NCBI GenBank assembly: GCA_022497155.1
Contig: MU385733.1
Location: 434,001 to 498,000 of the forward strand
Origin: Whalleya microplaca
Lineage: Eukaryota; Ascomycota; Sordariomycetes; Xylariales; Xylariaceae
Direction: 5' to 3'
DNA: 64,000 bases
The notes under the pieces were generated by a model. That model was not told the origin of the DNA, made no database searches, and saw only the letters and a list, made by a program, of their open reading frames with translations. Both the position numbers and the translations under genes were made by a program. How positions within the stretch are numbered: the first letter of the stretch is position 1; each line of letters begins with the position of its first letter. Below are positions 48,592 to 61,815 of this stretch, one piece after another.

Positions 48592-51404
48592 ATGTCAAGC
48601 TTGTTGCGGCGGTCGGCCAGTGTCGCGCGGGTTGCCAATTTCTCCCTTCTTGCTCCCGCCCGCGCGGGCATACGGACGTCGAGGCTCTTACGAACATCAC
48701 CGTCTGCATGGGCTACCCAGCGACCGCGGTATTACGCCAACAACCAAGGGCCCCAGCACCCCAAAGACAAGGATGGCACTAAACGGGACCCCACTCCAGG
48801 AAAGGACGCCGCGGGCAAGCCGCAAATACAAAGCTCTGAGTCGCCAGGCCCTGCGTCTGCCGAGGCTAAAGCATCTACGCCGTCCGATCAGGAGAAGGAC
48901 GAGAGGTTGCCACTGCCGGAGGGCTGGGAGCACCTCAACGACCAGCAGTACCAGAAGTTGATGAGATTACTCGAGCGCGGCCCCTTCCACATGACCGAGG
49001 AGGACAAGGCGCTATTTGCAAAGGTCAAAAAGACAGGCGTACCTAAAATTTTCGTGGAGCTGATAAATAAGGAGGGGTATCCTTCGATCACCGAGGCTGG
49101 CCGAGTGTTGAAGTCTATCAATGCTATAGCCATGAGGCTGGCAGAGCTTGAAGCGAAAGAACACCGCAAGTCATCTGGGAAGAATGGGGAAGAGGGGAAG
49201 ACCTCGCAAGACAAACGCCAGCGACGGGATGGCCAGCAGGGTGCGAGACAGGGCAAGGACGGCTTTGATGGTTTCGGGGGGTTTGGCTCGCAGAAACCGC
49301 CCCCTCCCCCTCCGGAGAACAACCCGAACCCAATGAGAGGTAACGACTGGTTAACCACGATCATAGGCTCGGCTATTGCTTACTGGATCTACACCTCTAT
49401 ATTCGAAGAAAGCGGCCGAGAAATCACGTGGCAAGAACTGAGGAAGAACTTCTTGGATAAGGGCCTCGTCGAGAAGATGGTTGTCGTAGGCAGTCGAGTC
49501 CGTGTTGAGCTTGACCGAAATGCTACTCAAAACATGTACCCCGACTCCGCGGCGGCACGCCCCGGTTTCTACTATTACTTCTCCATTGGGTCCGTCGACG
49601 CCTTTGAAAGACATCTAGACGAAGCTCAGAACGAACTTGGAATCTCCGCTAACGAAAGAATACCTGTGAGCTATCACGGAGACGGCGCCCTGGGGAATCT
49701 ATTCTTAGCGTTTGGACCCACCTTACTCTTCGTTGGACTACTCTTTTACTTTGGACGACGTAGTTCCGGCGGAACTACCGGGTCCAGTGGCATTTTCGGA
49801 TTTGGCAAAAGCAAGGCCAAGCGTTTCGCCCACGAGACAGCCATCAAAGTCAAGTTTGCGGACGTCGCCGGCATGGACGAAGCCAAACAAGAGATCATGG
49901 AATTTGTCAGCTTCCTTCAAAAGCCAGACAAGTTCCAAAGACTCGGCGCTAAGATACCGCGAGGCGCAATTCTTGCCGGACCACCCGGAACAGGTAAAAC
50001 GTTACTCGCAAAGGCTACCGCGGGTGAGTCGGGAGTACCGTTCTTTAGCGTGAGCGGCTCTGAATTCGTAGAGATGTTCGTCGGTGTTGGTGCGTCTAGG
50101 GTCCGAGATCTGTTCGCCACGGCGCGCAAGCACACCCCCTGCATTATCTTCATTGATGAGATTGATGCTATCGGTCGATCTCGTGCCGAGGGACAGCGGT
50201 TCGGAGGTAACGACGAGCGTGAGGCCACACTCAATCAGATTCTCACGGAAATGGATGGCTTTAACACCACTGATCAAATTGTCGTTCTTGCTGGCACCAA
50301 CAGAGCCGACATCTTAGATAAGGCGTTGATGCGACCTGGTCGTTTCGATCGGCACATCAACATCGATGCCCCTACCATGGCAGGACGACAAGACATTTTC
50401 AAGGTGTACCTGAAGAAGATTGTTACCCATGAGGAGATGGAATATCTGAGTGGGCGGCTTGCGTCCTTGACGCCGGGCTTTGCTGGTGCGGATATTGCAA
50501 ACTGTGTCAATGAAGCCGCACTTATTGGTATGTTTCGCCAAATCATGAACCTGGAGTTGAGACAATTTACTAATATTCTACAGCTGCGAGAGGTAATGCG
50601 GCCTCAGTCACCTTGCTGCACTTTGAGCAAGCCATTGAGCGTGTTATTGGCGGCCTTGAGCGCAAGTCACTTGTTCTCAATCCGAAGGAGAAAAAGACGG
50701 TCGCCTACCACGAGGCGGGACATGCTATCTGCGGTTGGTTCTTCGAGTATGCCGATCCCCTGTTAAAGGTCTCTATCATTCCCCGAGGCAAGGGTCTTGG
50801 ATACGCACAATATCTGCCTGGAGATGCCTACCTTATGTCCTCCCAACAATTAATGGATCGAATGGCTATGACATTGGGAGGCCGGATCTCAGAGGAATTA
50901 CATTTCGACACAGTGACAACAGGAGCCAGTGATGACTTCTCCAAAGTCACACAGATGGCTACGGCCATGGTAACGCAATGGGGTATGTCAGATAAAGTTG
51001 GCCCACTACATTTCCGAAACGACCAGAACAATATCCAGAAACCATTTTCAGAGACTACTGGCCAGGTCATCGACCAGGAGGTGAAGCGCATTGTAGAAGT
51101 GGCATATAAGCAATGCAAGGATCTGCTGATAGCGAAGAAGAAGGAGGTCGGGATCATTGCTGAGGAGTTGCTGAGAAAGGAGGTGCTAGTTCGAGATGAT
51201 ATGGTTCGTTTATTAGGGCCTAGGCCATTTGACGACAGGGATGATTTCAGCAAGTACTTCAACAACGATGCAAAGGCTCCCGGGGGACCACCATCAGCGG
51301 GACCACCACCAGCGCCCAAGTCGCCAAAACTGCCCGATACCCCTGATACGCCACCACCGAGTCCTGCCCTATTTAAAGAAATCGACGGCAGGTACAGCAG
51401 GTAA
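48592..51404 (+). CDS. yta12: Mitochondrial m-AAA protease subunit (FtsH family)
   Basis: ATP-dependent inner-membrane metalloprotease that degrades misfolded proteins and processes matrix proteins. Exons 48592-50527 and 50584-51404 give 918 residues. An in-frame TTG lies nine bases upstream; the ATG is chosen. The N-terminus is an Arg/Ser/Ala-rich import sequence. Two spans lie near 253-272 and 367-390, with the intermembrane domain ([20 protein letters not shown]) between them. Walker A GPPGTGKT is near 463, Walker B IIFIDEID near 518, and an arginine-finger region (RPGRFDRHI) follows. The zinc site HEAGH is near 688. The intron falls within NEAALIAARGN. Neurospora MAP-1 and yeast Yta12/Afg3 are the relatives; which of the yeast pair is closer is not settled here. 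Confidence 0.95.
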
Positions 51405-52501
51405 TATATGACTGGGAGTTTTCTGTATATACGGCTAATGGAGCTCGGGATCTGGTAGGTAGGACAGGGCTGTCGAGGGCTAGCATTGTCATTGCATGAC
51501 TTAAAAGCTCTCAACTCATCCCCATGTATATGTTATGTGATACTTTCCCCATGAGCAGAGAGAAAATCCACCCATTGTGTAGCGATCATGCATCATCTAT
51601 TGTACAATATTAGATAGAAAGAAGTCACAAATCGCAAGACACTGAAGTCTACCCAGGCTTCGATGAGGGCCAGCATATTCACCTGGAGTTGGTGTGAATG
51701 AAGCCGCTTCCTTTTGTACTGAGACAATATTGCCATAAACTCCTAGACAGGCTCAGCCTCTTGTGTATACCTTCCATATGTGGTTATTGTGGTTATTCCA
51801 CATACGCTGTAGGTTTCTCCACTATTTTGTGAAATCCATAGAACTCCGGTATCCTTGTTGTCCTGTCTAGGATTATCTAGGTCAATCGGACTATCATCAA
51901 TAGTTCATGCTGCTGCAGTTCGAATTGGATATGCCGAACTTGGGTTCACATGTCGGAACACAAGACTCAGGCGGCCGTTTGAAGGATTTCATTTCATTAC
52001 ATCATCTACGGTCTACGGTCCGCATTCCGACGATGCACCCGTTCCACACGAGACAGCGACTCACCACACAGGTCTTTGTGGGGAAATCGGACGCTAGAGC
52101 ACGTCAGGGTTCTTCTTCGTCAGGGGTTACTAAACTAGTGGGATGCTATGCTTGCCCAGTCATACACACCGCTGACCTTCAATATGCCGGTCATATATTT
52201 CCTAGCCCGGACTTGCACGCTGATGGCGAGGAGATGAATTATCGAAGAACCTTCTTGATAGTTCCAAGAAGCCAAGCTATGGTGTTGTAGGTAGATGATG
52301 TTGCGCCGGCTCTAGAGCCAAACTTCTACCCCAACAACCCTAGTCCACTTTTCACCCTTGCATATACATATACTCTCCAGTGCTCTTTTTCACTTTTCTA
52401 CCTGTCCCCTTCCGAGGTCACAGTGGCAGACAGGTCCGAGACCGGCTCCTTTCTGCGCCGCTCAAACTCTAACTCTAACCCACTAGCGTCCTCCCGCAAC
52501 C
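51405..52501. other. Intergenic region between the protease and Bor1 genes
   Basis: Protease 3' flank, unassigned middle, and C/T-rich leader from about 52310. An open stretch at 51907-52290 resembles no protein I know and is not called. Confidence 0.6.
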
Positions 52502-54982
52502 ATGGTCGTCGCCCCGTCGCGGACCGCGGACGCCCTGACGCTGCCGACACCCATGCACTCCGGAGACCGTAGCAGCACGGGCGAATCCGGGGCCGAGCCC
52601 GGTAACATGTCGTCGGCGGCGGGAAGAAGGATTCGCGGGTGGACGAACTCGCTCACCTCACGCCATTCCGAACCGGGCATCGCCAGTGGCGGCGATGCTG
52701 CTGCCGGAGGAGGTAGTGGAAGTACGGAAGGCGGTAGCAGGCCCGATAGCTGGTGGAAGATCCACCTCTTCCGTGGCATGGTCAAGGATGTCCGCCGGCG
52801 GGCCCCGTACTACTGGAGCGATTGGGTCGATGCTTGGGACTACCGCGTCGTGCCTTCGACGATCTACATGTATTTTGCTAAGTAAGTACCATTGTCTTTC
52901 TTGTCGATTGCCTTTGGAAATGAAACTTGCCTGTGGCCATGTAATGGACCTGTATCCTAGATTGGTTCCCTCCTCGTTCTGTGCCTCTATTACACCGGCG
53001 TGGCGAGCTGATTGTGCCTTGTAGTATCATGCCAGCATTGGCTTTCTCGCTCGACATGTTCACCAAGACGAACATGCAGTATGGTGTAAACGAAGTACTG
53101 CTCGCGTCAGTTCTTGGCGCGGTGGTCTTTTCTATTCTGGCATGCCAACCGCTGGTCATTGTGGGCGTCACGGGTCCCATTACTGTGTTCAATTAGTGCG
53201 TAACCTCACACTTACCGACGTGATGTTAAGGGTTTAACTAGAGAGCGTTTAGCACTGTTTACGACATCATGGTACCCACGGGGACCAACTACCTAGCCTT
53301 CATGTGCTGGATCGGGCTCTGGTCGTTGGTGTTCCACTGGTTTCTTGCCATCACCAATGCTTGCAACTGGCTGAAATACGTGACGCGATTCCCCTGCGAC
53401 ATCTTTGGCTTCTACGTAGCGTTCATCTATCTGCAGAAGGGCGTCCAGGTCCTGACCCGCTTCGGTGACGGCGCGCCGTTCTACTTATCCGTTATGGTGG
53501 CCCTGCTTGTGTTCATGATCGCGTACGCCTGCGGCGAATTGGGAGGTAGCCCGTTGTTCAGACACCCGGTCCGGGTGTTTCTCAAGGACTACGGTACTCC
53601 GCTGACCGTCATCTTCTTCACCGGGTTTGTGCACATCGGACGCATGAGGAGCGTTGAGCTCGAGAGATTGCCCACGAGTGCTGCTTTCTTCCCCACGGTG
53701 GACAGAGGCTGGCTCATCCATTTTTGGGATATCCCTGTTGCGGACGTGTTCACTGCTATTCCATTTGCAATCTTGCTTACGATCTTGTTCTATTTTGACC
53801 ATAACGGTAAGGAGGCCAGTATTTCTCTGGTTTGAAAATAAAGATGAAGGGATCGCGAGTTGACAGTCAGAGATAGTCTCCTCCCTCATCGCGCAGGGCA
53901 CTGAGTTCCCCCTGCGCAAGCCCGCAGGCTTCCACTGGGACATCTTCCTGCTCGGCCTTACAACAGGGGTAGCGGGACTCCTCGGCCTACCCTTCCCAAA
54001 TGGCCTGATCCCACAAGCGCCATTCCACACGGAGTCACTGTGCGTGACCAAAGTGGAAGCAGACACGGAGGAGAACGGTGAGGCTAAGGGCCACTACACC
54101 TTCAAGCGGACGCATGTGGTGGAGCAGCGCATCTCGAATCTAGCTCAGGGACTACTAACCCTTGGCACCATGACGGGGCCGCTGCTGATCGTGCTGCACC
54201 TGATCCCACAGGCTGTTCTCGCGGGGCTCTTCTTCAGTAAGTAACATCCAGAGTCATTTATCCCCCTTTCTGTTCTGTCTCGGCCAAACTTCCATAGTAG
54301 GGACCGTTCAGGAGCCAACTGTTATTGAAACAAGTCTTTGCACCCCCAGTGGTCTGCCAAGCTTTCCAGAAGGAGCAAGACACTAACTTTAGATGCCATA
54401 GTCATGGGCTATCAGGCGCTCGAGGGCAACGGGATCACAGCCAAGATCCTATTCCTATGCCGCGACCGGGACCTGACGCCAGGCGGGCACGCGCTGAAGC
54501 AGATCCCGCGACGCGCGGCGATCTGGGCCTTCGTGGCGATCGAGCTGGCCGGGTTCGGCGCCACGTTCGCGATCACGCAGACGGTGGCCGCCGTCGGCTT
54601 CCCCGTCATCATCCTGGCGCTGATCCCAGCCCGCGCGCTGCTCCTGCCCCGCCTCTTTACGCCGCACGAGCTCGCCGTCCTCGACGCCCCTACTGCTAGC
54701 CCCTTCACTATGGAGAGCGTCGGCGGCTCGTACGGCGGCTCCTCTTCCTCCGAGGATGAGGGCGTAAGCTGTGGTGGCGGTGGTGTGGGGTCTGCTGCTC
54801 GTGGCGAGAACCCCAGCGTGCTGCTGCTTGGGAGCGGTGGGTCCGAGGGAGGAGGAGGGAGCTGGGAGGTGTTGGCAGAGGAGGGACGCGGTGAAAGGGC
54901 GGGAGATGGCTTCGAGATGGGTCGCTTGGGCGTGAGTCGGAGGGGTCAGTCGAGTCGCAGTGGTGGGAACGAGGATAAGTAG
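52502..54982 (+). CDS. BOR1: Bor1-type anion transporter (SLC4 bicarbonate/borate family)
   Basis: Five exons: 52502-52881, 53025-53195, 53253-53806, 53877-54236 and 54393-54982, giving 684 residues. Hallmarks are YFANIMPALAFSLDM (first junction), QPLVIVGVTGPITVFNYTVYD (second junction), DIFGFYVAFIYLQKGV, FPLRKPAGFHWD, and VVEQRISNLAQGLL with VMGYQALEGNGIT after the last junction. About 10-12 membrane spans lie between residues 127 and 570. The N-terminus is Gly/Ser-rich. The C-terminal tail of about 110 residues is long, Gly/Ser-rich and probably disordered. Yeast Bor1 exports borate; bicarbonate transport is the animal-family activity. The substrate here is inferred. Confidence 0.93.
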
Positions 54983-57900
54983 TGGGACGTTCTAGGGATA
55001 GCCACGGTATGTTTATCCTGATAGTATAGATATACGTAGGGTCTAGTAGCGTAAGCAACATTGGCGCCTGAGATATGGGTTTTCTTTTGCCTGGAAATAC
55101 ATTAATGGGAATACTGGGATGTAAAGCGTTCAGGGAAAGGCGGCTAAGAAAACTCTTCGTAATGTAATAAACATCTATACTTGAAGGGAACACGATGAAT
55201 CAATGGTCTGGAGATAGGTACGAAGAGATAGGAAATATAGAAAGGCACTATAATCATTAGATAGCAGATACGTTGAACGCAAAGAGAATAAGCATCGTCA
55301 TTCCAGAGATATTAAGATGGCGATGGCGATGATAACTATATTGGAACCTGATAGACTACTACCAATAGTAGAAGTGATAGAGACATTGACATTAGATTTC
55401 CATGCCGTTATTGCTACCACCATGGCCAGAGTAGTTCGTTTGTCACTTGGAGGGAAGTATCAACAGGTTGTTTGTAATGATGCACTTAGTAGCTGGGCTT
55501 TAAGGGATATAGAGGATGTAGCTGAATTTAAACGATAGAAATAATAGGGAGCCTTGTAGCAAGGAGAGCAAGTGCCTAAGGCTCACGTAGCAAGAACGCT
55601 TGTCCTTCCCCTCTGTTCGCCACCTATTACGGTCGTTTTAGCATGCGCAACTAGATATGGGCATCGTATTTCAGCTAGTCAGAAACCTAATAATCCTATA
55701 TGGCCGTGATTTTCTTAGTATGGTGTGTCAGAGCCACTCAAACAACGGAAGAAGTTGGCGATAGATTGTTTCGGGAGCGTCGGGGAGTCGAACATAGGTA
55801 CGCTGAGATCATCCAGGATATTATTGAGAGATGGTAGCTTACAAAAGTCGATCCAGTGGTAGAGATATATGACAATTATATTTCCTCTATAGTGAAGAGG
55901 CTGTCGTCGACACGTCTTACAACCAAGGGTCGTCTAGTCGGGTCAGGGCTTGTAGGGACGATGCTCTCCGCAAGGACTAACGGTCAAAGAGGTATCGTGA
56001 ATCATCTTCAAGACTCGGAAGGAACGTAAAAATCAATGATGACGTACAAGTCGAGCGAGCTATATGGATGAATTAATTCTTTGTGCCTATCTCGCGCTTT
56101 TGCGTTGTCGGTGAAGCTATTCCCAGTGCTACAAGCCCCTGAGTTAGGCGGTCGCGGAAGAGCAGCGAATTTTGCACTCCTGAGTTATGCACGAACAAAA
56201 TGCCTGTAAAAAGGCGAACAAGTCTGAATTATTATTCACATTGAATTATTATAAGACTGTATCTACGTCTTATTTACCTTCATTCGTGTCCTTGCTCATT
56301 AGGTTCACCGATCCGAATATCCCACCGGGTTTGCTGAAATGCTCTGCGTTTATCTGCTTTATCCGCTAAGATCGCCGTTTCACACCCGCGGGGGCTGATA
56401 TGATCTTGTAATTTCGCTTCATTAAGGGGGCCATATATCTACTTATCTGGGTTCGCCTACTTTATTCCACGCATACTTGCGGATTGATCAAACATGTCTA
56501 GAGATGGATATTAGGTCCATTTACTTAGGGCTGTAGCGTCAAGATGTGTTTATGTATTAGATCTTCTTAGTATTAGTGGCTACTAATCTAGACTGGCCTG
56601 CCCGTTGTTGTAGAAGGGAAAGTTTTAATACGCAGCCATAACAACAGCTACATCCCCTGCCCCTGGTGGCGGCGGTGCCATTGTTGTGGCGGGTAAACGC
56701 CGATTCCTTCGTCAGTATCGTAGGACTCTCCCCATGCCATCTCCTCCTTGACGGTAGCCAAACCATCGACGTCTATCCTACCGTTTCGACTCCGTCGACT
56801 GTGTTTACCTTTAAGAGCATCAAAATCGACTGCCGTGCCAGCTCCTCCTCGATCTCGATATGAGCCGGCGTGAGTCGCTGGCCAAGCACGAGGAAGTGGT
56901 TGGCTCCAGCATGTTAGCTTAGATCTATGGGGCTGAAAGTGCCTCCGTGTGGTGTCCTTTTCAGTGGGCAAGGTTCCTTTTGACTCACTATCTAGCAGAG
57001 AAACACCGAATATCTGGCCGTATACCCCAGATAGTTTACCTAACTAGCCCCCTTTTTGAAAATCGTTGGGCACACAAGACGCCCGGGGAGTAGAGTTGTT
57101 AGGCTTACGTCTCGGCTCCCACACAATAATGCACTGAGGAACCTGCAAGTACTTAGAGTTAGGGGACATGTCTGCGTCTTTGTGCTGCTGGAATAGATAG
57201 CCCCCGCGCTGCAGGTTCCCAGCCGCCCCGGATTCATAAACCGCCTGCAAGCCACTGCGCTTCCTGGACGAACGGAAATATCAGAAGCTCGCTAGCAGCG
57301 GCTTCATGGTTTGATGTCTTGCATGGAGTTCCTTGCGAGTCGCGCACGGAGCCTACTCATTACTACTAGGATATGAGGGTGTACGAACATGGACGTACTC
57401 CTTCGTGTTTAAACGTGGCAGATGATCTGGTATGTCTCTTACACGTAGAAGCGCAAAGCAAGAGCTAGCCAATCCTTTGTCAAGTAACCCCCACTCGCCT
57501 TAACATCCAGAGGCTAACAAGAAGCGTGTTGTCGACTTCCTGCTCTACGTACCATGGTTCTCTAAGGACTTTTATAAGCCCGCTACTTGGATTCCTGCGG
57601 GTGAAATATGGCTTGCATCAATTCATGAGTTTAGTGATCACAGTGCGAAGCTTGTCGGCAAAAGATGTATCACTTCTACAATACAGCCGAATCGGGTACC
57701 CAGAAAGTACATGACAGAACCGGGCACGAACCCAACCCCAGGCACCAGCTGCTGCACGGTTATCGTCGCCCATCTGCAGATACTATATATCCATATAGGT
57801 GGCGTGATATAATCCACGGCCGCTGGTAGACACCTGATCGATGATCAGCGACAACAGACGAACCTGTATTGGCTCGAACAACTGCTACCTAGATTTCGGC

Positions 57901-60900
57901 TCCTGGCCGATGATAGTGAGGCCCGCGGCCGGCTCGCGGGCTGAGTGGCCTACCCTCGGCGCGGGACTTCACTCCCACGGCAGCCCCTGATTGTTATGTA
58001 GATTCGATTACCTGGCTAGAGATCACTGGTTAACTACTCGAGGTATCAAGCGCCGCCACCTGGCTCATGGAGGCTGATGTCAATAGCCCTTGGCGGACTT
58101 AGTAGCCTATAGTAGATACGCCAATAATCCAGCAGCAGACTGTCGTTTCGGCCAGTTGCTCAATACATTGTTCCACTTGGAAATACCCACGTACGTGACG
58201 TGCTCATCCAGACTCCTGAAAAAACGAAGTGCCGAACTTGTGGCCCAGGAACCGGTTTCTGGAGAAGGTCCTTCCGGGCCCGATATCTCAATTCTTGTCA
58301 AACCATGTTAATCCGGAATTTTCCATGGTTGACGAGCGGACTAGTTCAATATCGCGCCCCCCAATACGTTCCTTGCCGTTTCCACGCACGAGACGAAACA
58401 AGCCATGCCGTAATCTGAGAACAGCTGGGTGCTTGCCGGAATATCTGTCGCTCTTGCAATATTCCCGGTTAGGTAACGCACAAGGTCTAGTCAGGCCTAG
58501 CCATCTCGGGGTTCAGTTCCTAGGGCCCTTATGCTGTCATTCACACCTTTTGCCTAAATGGCGGGCGATCCCCCATCCCAGTGGACCTAGGCGAGTTCCT
58601 CCTGTCAAGGCCAAGAAAACTGCTGGCCGTTGGGCGAGACTCAGGGGCTGGGGGCAAAATAGCTCTGGTCCTTATCATATTTTACTCGTAAGTGGTTTTA
58701 GATCTCATCGTTGTCTTAGTAACTCCTGTCAGCAGCCCAGCAGGGCAGATGGGGAAAATATGACGGGTAGAGGCAGGTTGCGAGCCAAGAGATGCAATCA
58801 CGGATGCAGTGATTTCAGCTGACAAGGTGAGGCACAGTCGGTAAAGAAATGCTTGCTGAGTCAGGTAAGTGGTATCGCTCGGAAGCCTGAAGCGAGGGCA
58901 GAGCCCAGAACGTAGCAGAGCTTAACTGACTGATCGCCTTCCTGGATCAAAAAGAAGGTTGCAGCCATATTCCTCGCAAGACCAAGGTACCAACACGGTT
59001 GTACACACAGTACCTGCAAAAAAGCAGACTATGACTGGATTGGAATCATTGGATCTTAATGGGGGAAGTCAAGAAACAAAAAGGCGGGGACGGGACTCGC
59101 TGGAGTGGATGCTATAAGAGTACGTCTTATAGCCCTGCTTCGGCTCCCACGGCCAGGTGCATAACACGAACCAAACTTTGTTTCAATCGGGTCCGCGAAC
59201 TTGTCAATAAATCTACCTTTTCGATCAGATCAACTTTGGTACCATACATCGTCACTGAACGAACAGAGCGCGCGCTTGCGGGTTGGGGGCCAAGGTGGGA
59301 AATCTTAGTGTGGGTGGGAACTAGCAACACATACAGGCATCAGAGACATGATAGAACTAAGACATGAACGCAGACACGAGTTGAAGAAAGCTGTCTGTCA
59401 GATTCGGTGTGGTGTGGCTGGTGATGATATGTTGCATCTGCCAAGGCTCTGGATGGGGTCCACGAACAGGACGAGAGGACGTAGCCGTAGTGGTTGTCGA
59501 ACAAGGCTGCTGCTGTTGCTGCTGTAGGCTAGACTGACGAGAGGGAGCTTCCGAAAGGCGCCTGAATGGCATAAGGCCGTCTGTGTCTTGGTGCTGTGGC
59601 GTAGAGGTTGTTGAAAGCCTCGTGGAATACCACCCTGCCTGCACTTGAAAGAGAGGTACACTAGACTTCACATCTACAACCCACACTCTTCAGCGTCACT
59701 GGATGACGTGTTCTAGCAACGTACATTGCAGTGCAGTATTGTACCGACACAGCGTACCTATGATGCAGGTTCCAGGCCAATTGGCCCGGTAGCAACAGGC
59801 TTCACACTGTCCCCGTTCTTTAGTCCCAAAGGAGCTGAGCAACAAGACGTACCGACTAGCCAAAATACCGGAGCGATCTTAAGCGTCGCAGCGCAGCTGT
59901 CTCTTTTGATTAATCGGGGGCAGCCGTTGCACACAAGACCTCGAGCCGGAACCCACGCAACCCAGGCTAAGCTTCTGACTTTGCCGGCGAGCGGGCGGCG
60001 GCGGGCATGCGTGCAGTGTAGCTGTATCGCAAGGACGGCCAGGCAGGCAGGAAGAGAGACATGTGGGTGGATGCTTGCCTGCCTGACGGGAATAACCTTC
60101 TTCGATGCTGGAAGGGGGCGTTCTAAGTCCCCGTGGCAGATTTGGACCAATCGTTCTGTCGTGGTATCTGGTACGGCGCTGGGTCTGTCTCTCGCAGACC
60201 AAGATCCAGTCCCGACCGGGTCTCACTGCGTGTATTCACATGTTGGAGGGTGACACGAACGCAAGCAGCAAGCTGTAGCAGCCGTAATCATCCCTTTCGT
60301 ATGCAGGCTGCAGTCTTGTGCAACCCATCATGCAGTCAGTTGTCAGCTTTTGGGGTTCTAGCCAAGGTACCGCAGGGCATATGCGTGCTCCTTTCTTTGC
60401 TTTCAAGTTACCGCGTATTTTACAGTACGACATGGGAGACTATTCCCAGGCACTGGCTGCTTGCGGTGAGATTTGCGATAGGTATGGATACATAATTCCG
60501 AACTTACCAATTCGGTCCTCCAGCAGTCGGTTGCTGTGCAATGTGACGTTATTCTTTGCCCCTGCAAACCATTGCGCCGAGTTTGTACGACAAAGAAATC
60601 TCGGCACCAAAGGATCATGGCTTATTTCATCTTGAAAATTTCTCTTCTTCTCTACATATGTTCATGATAGACACTGAAGCGGTGAGGAGACTCTCACCCG
60701 GCAACTGTGACGCGTCTCTGGGCGATTATGCTTGCATGGCTGTACTGCTATCGAGGAAGAGGCAGTTGAGCGCATCTGCAATGTCACGTTAAATGTGCCT
60801 TGGAAGTTAACTCCTTGATTGCAAAACGTGTTCGGGGAATTCTGAGTGGAACAAGATCTCTAAACGAGATTGTCATCTATCGGGGTTGCATCCCGATGCT

Positions 60901-61815
60901 GGGAAGTTCTTGAAAGGAAATAGATAACGGTAACTCTCTCCACAATCCACCTTGGTGGTGCAAGAAGGGCACCTAGTATGCTGTAGCTGTAGTAAGCGAA
61001 GACGGATAGCTATGTTTAACGATCGCGAGATCGATCCATATGCAGGCGAACAGAGCTATTATGATCGACTTTTCCTTGGACCCAAGGCAGAGAGAGCCTT
61101 TTCGTGAGCTAGGGAAATGTCGTGACCAGGTGTTTATCTTCGATAGCCCAACATTAACATCTTGATCGAGAGCCTCACCCACAGTGCCCATTGATCTGAC
61201 ATAAAGCACCAATTACGGAATGCACATCGCGGGTGCTGATGAAACAGGTATGTAGTAATGCTATTAAGCGGGCTCCGCTGCATGTGAGGAAGCAAGAAAA
61301 CAAGACTTTGTACAAGACATCAGAATAAATCCATGAACCTATTAGCCAGCCAGATTCGCATCTGTCAATCAAGGATCAAATCGTTCACGCGACTTTTCAG
61401 TCGAAAAGGGTCTATGTACAGGTTGAAGGTAAATATAGTTTCTTAGTAAGGCGATATATCCATACTCGCCATCTTGATTCCGTGTAGTTCCGTTCCATAG
61501 TCGCATCATTCGTACCGTTATCCAGAGTATAATTTTTTATCGAATCGCAAACAGAGCCATCCTGCACCCGACCAATTGCTGCAGTATCAATCACTCCATC
61601 CCTCCAAGATCCTTCCAACGCACCCGCACCGAAAAATGCAACCGAACAAGTGACCATCGAAGATATATAGTAACACATGGTAATCTGGTGGACTCCGCCA
61701 AAAAATGGGTATTATTTTCGAATCGAATTTGAAATGCGCCACAAAGATGTAAATTTTAACCTGTTATGATCGTAACCAATCGTGCCTCAATAAATGTTCA
61801 CTTCTATCAAGCGCC
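54983..61815. other. Gene-poor block (6.8 kb)
   Basis: No complete gene could be supported. Several stretches read like old coding sequence. About 55724-56030 (plus) is an open frame with few stops and no ATG, including YAEIIQDIIERW and VEIYDNYISSIVKRL. 57044-57250 (minus) includes AGNLQRGGYLFQQH. 59357-59686 (minus) has a Gln run encoded by a CTG/CTN repeat. 61412-61678 (minus) has a Cys/Asn-rich stretch next to the homeobox gene's 3' end. None is confidently a gene. The right end contains the homeobox gene's 3' flank. Confidence 0.6.

Noticed and set aside
55780..55805. B-box-like GTTCGACTCC on the minus strand
   Set aside because: The flanking bases do not form a T-stem and no A-box lies at the right distance.
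58229..58822. 197-codon plus-strand open frame
   Set aside because: Composition rich in Arg, Pro and Ser without any recognisable block; likely chance openness.
59726..60253. 175-codon open frame in a GC-rich patch
   Set aside because: It starts at TTG, lacks protein-family character and overlaps an equally long open frame on the other strand; probably chance.
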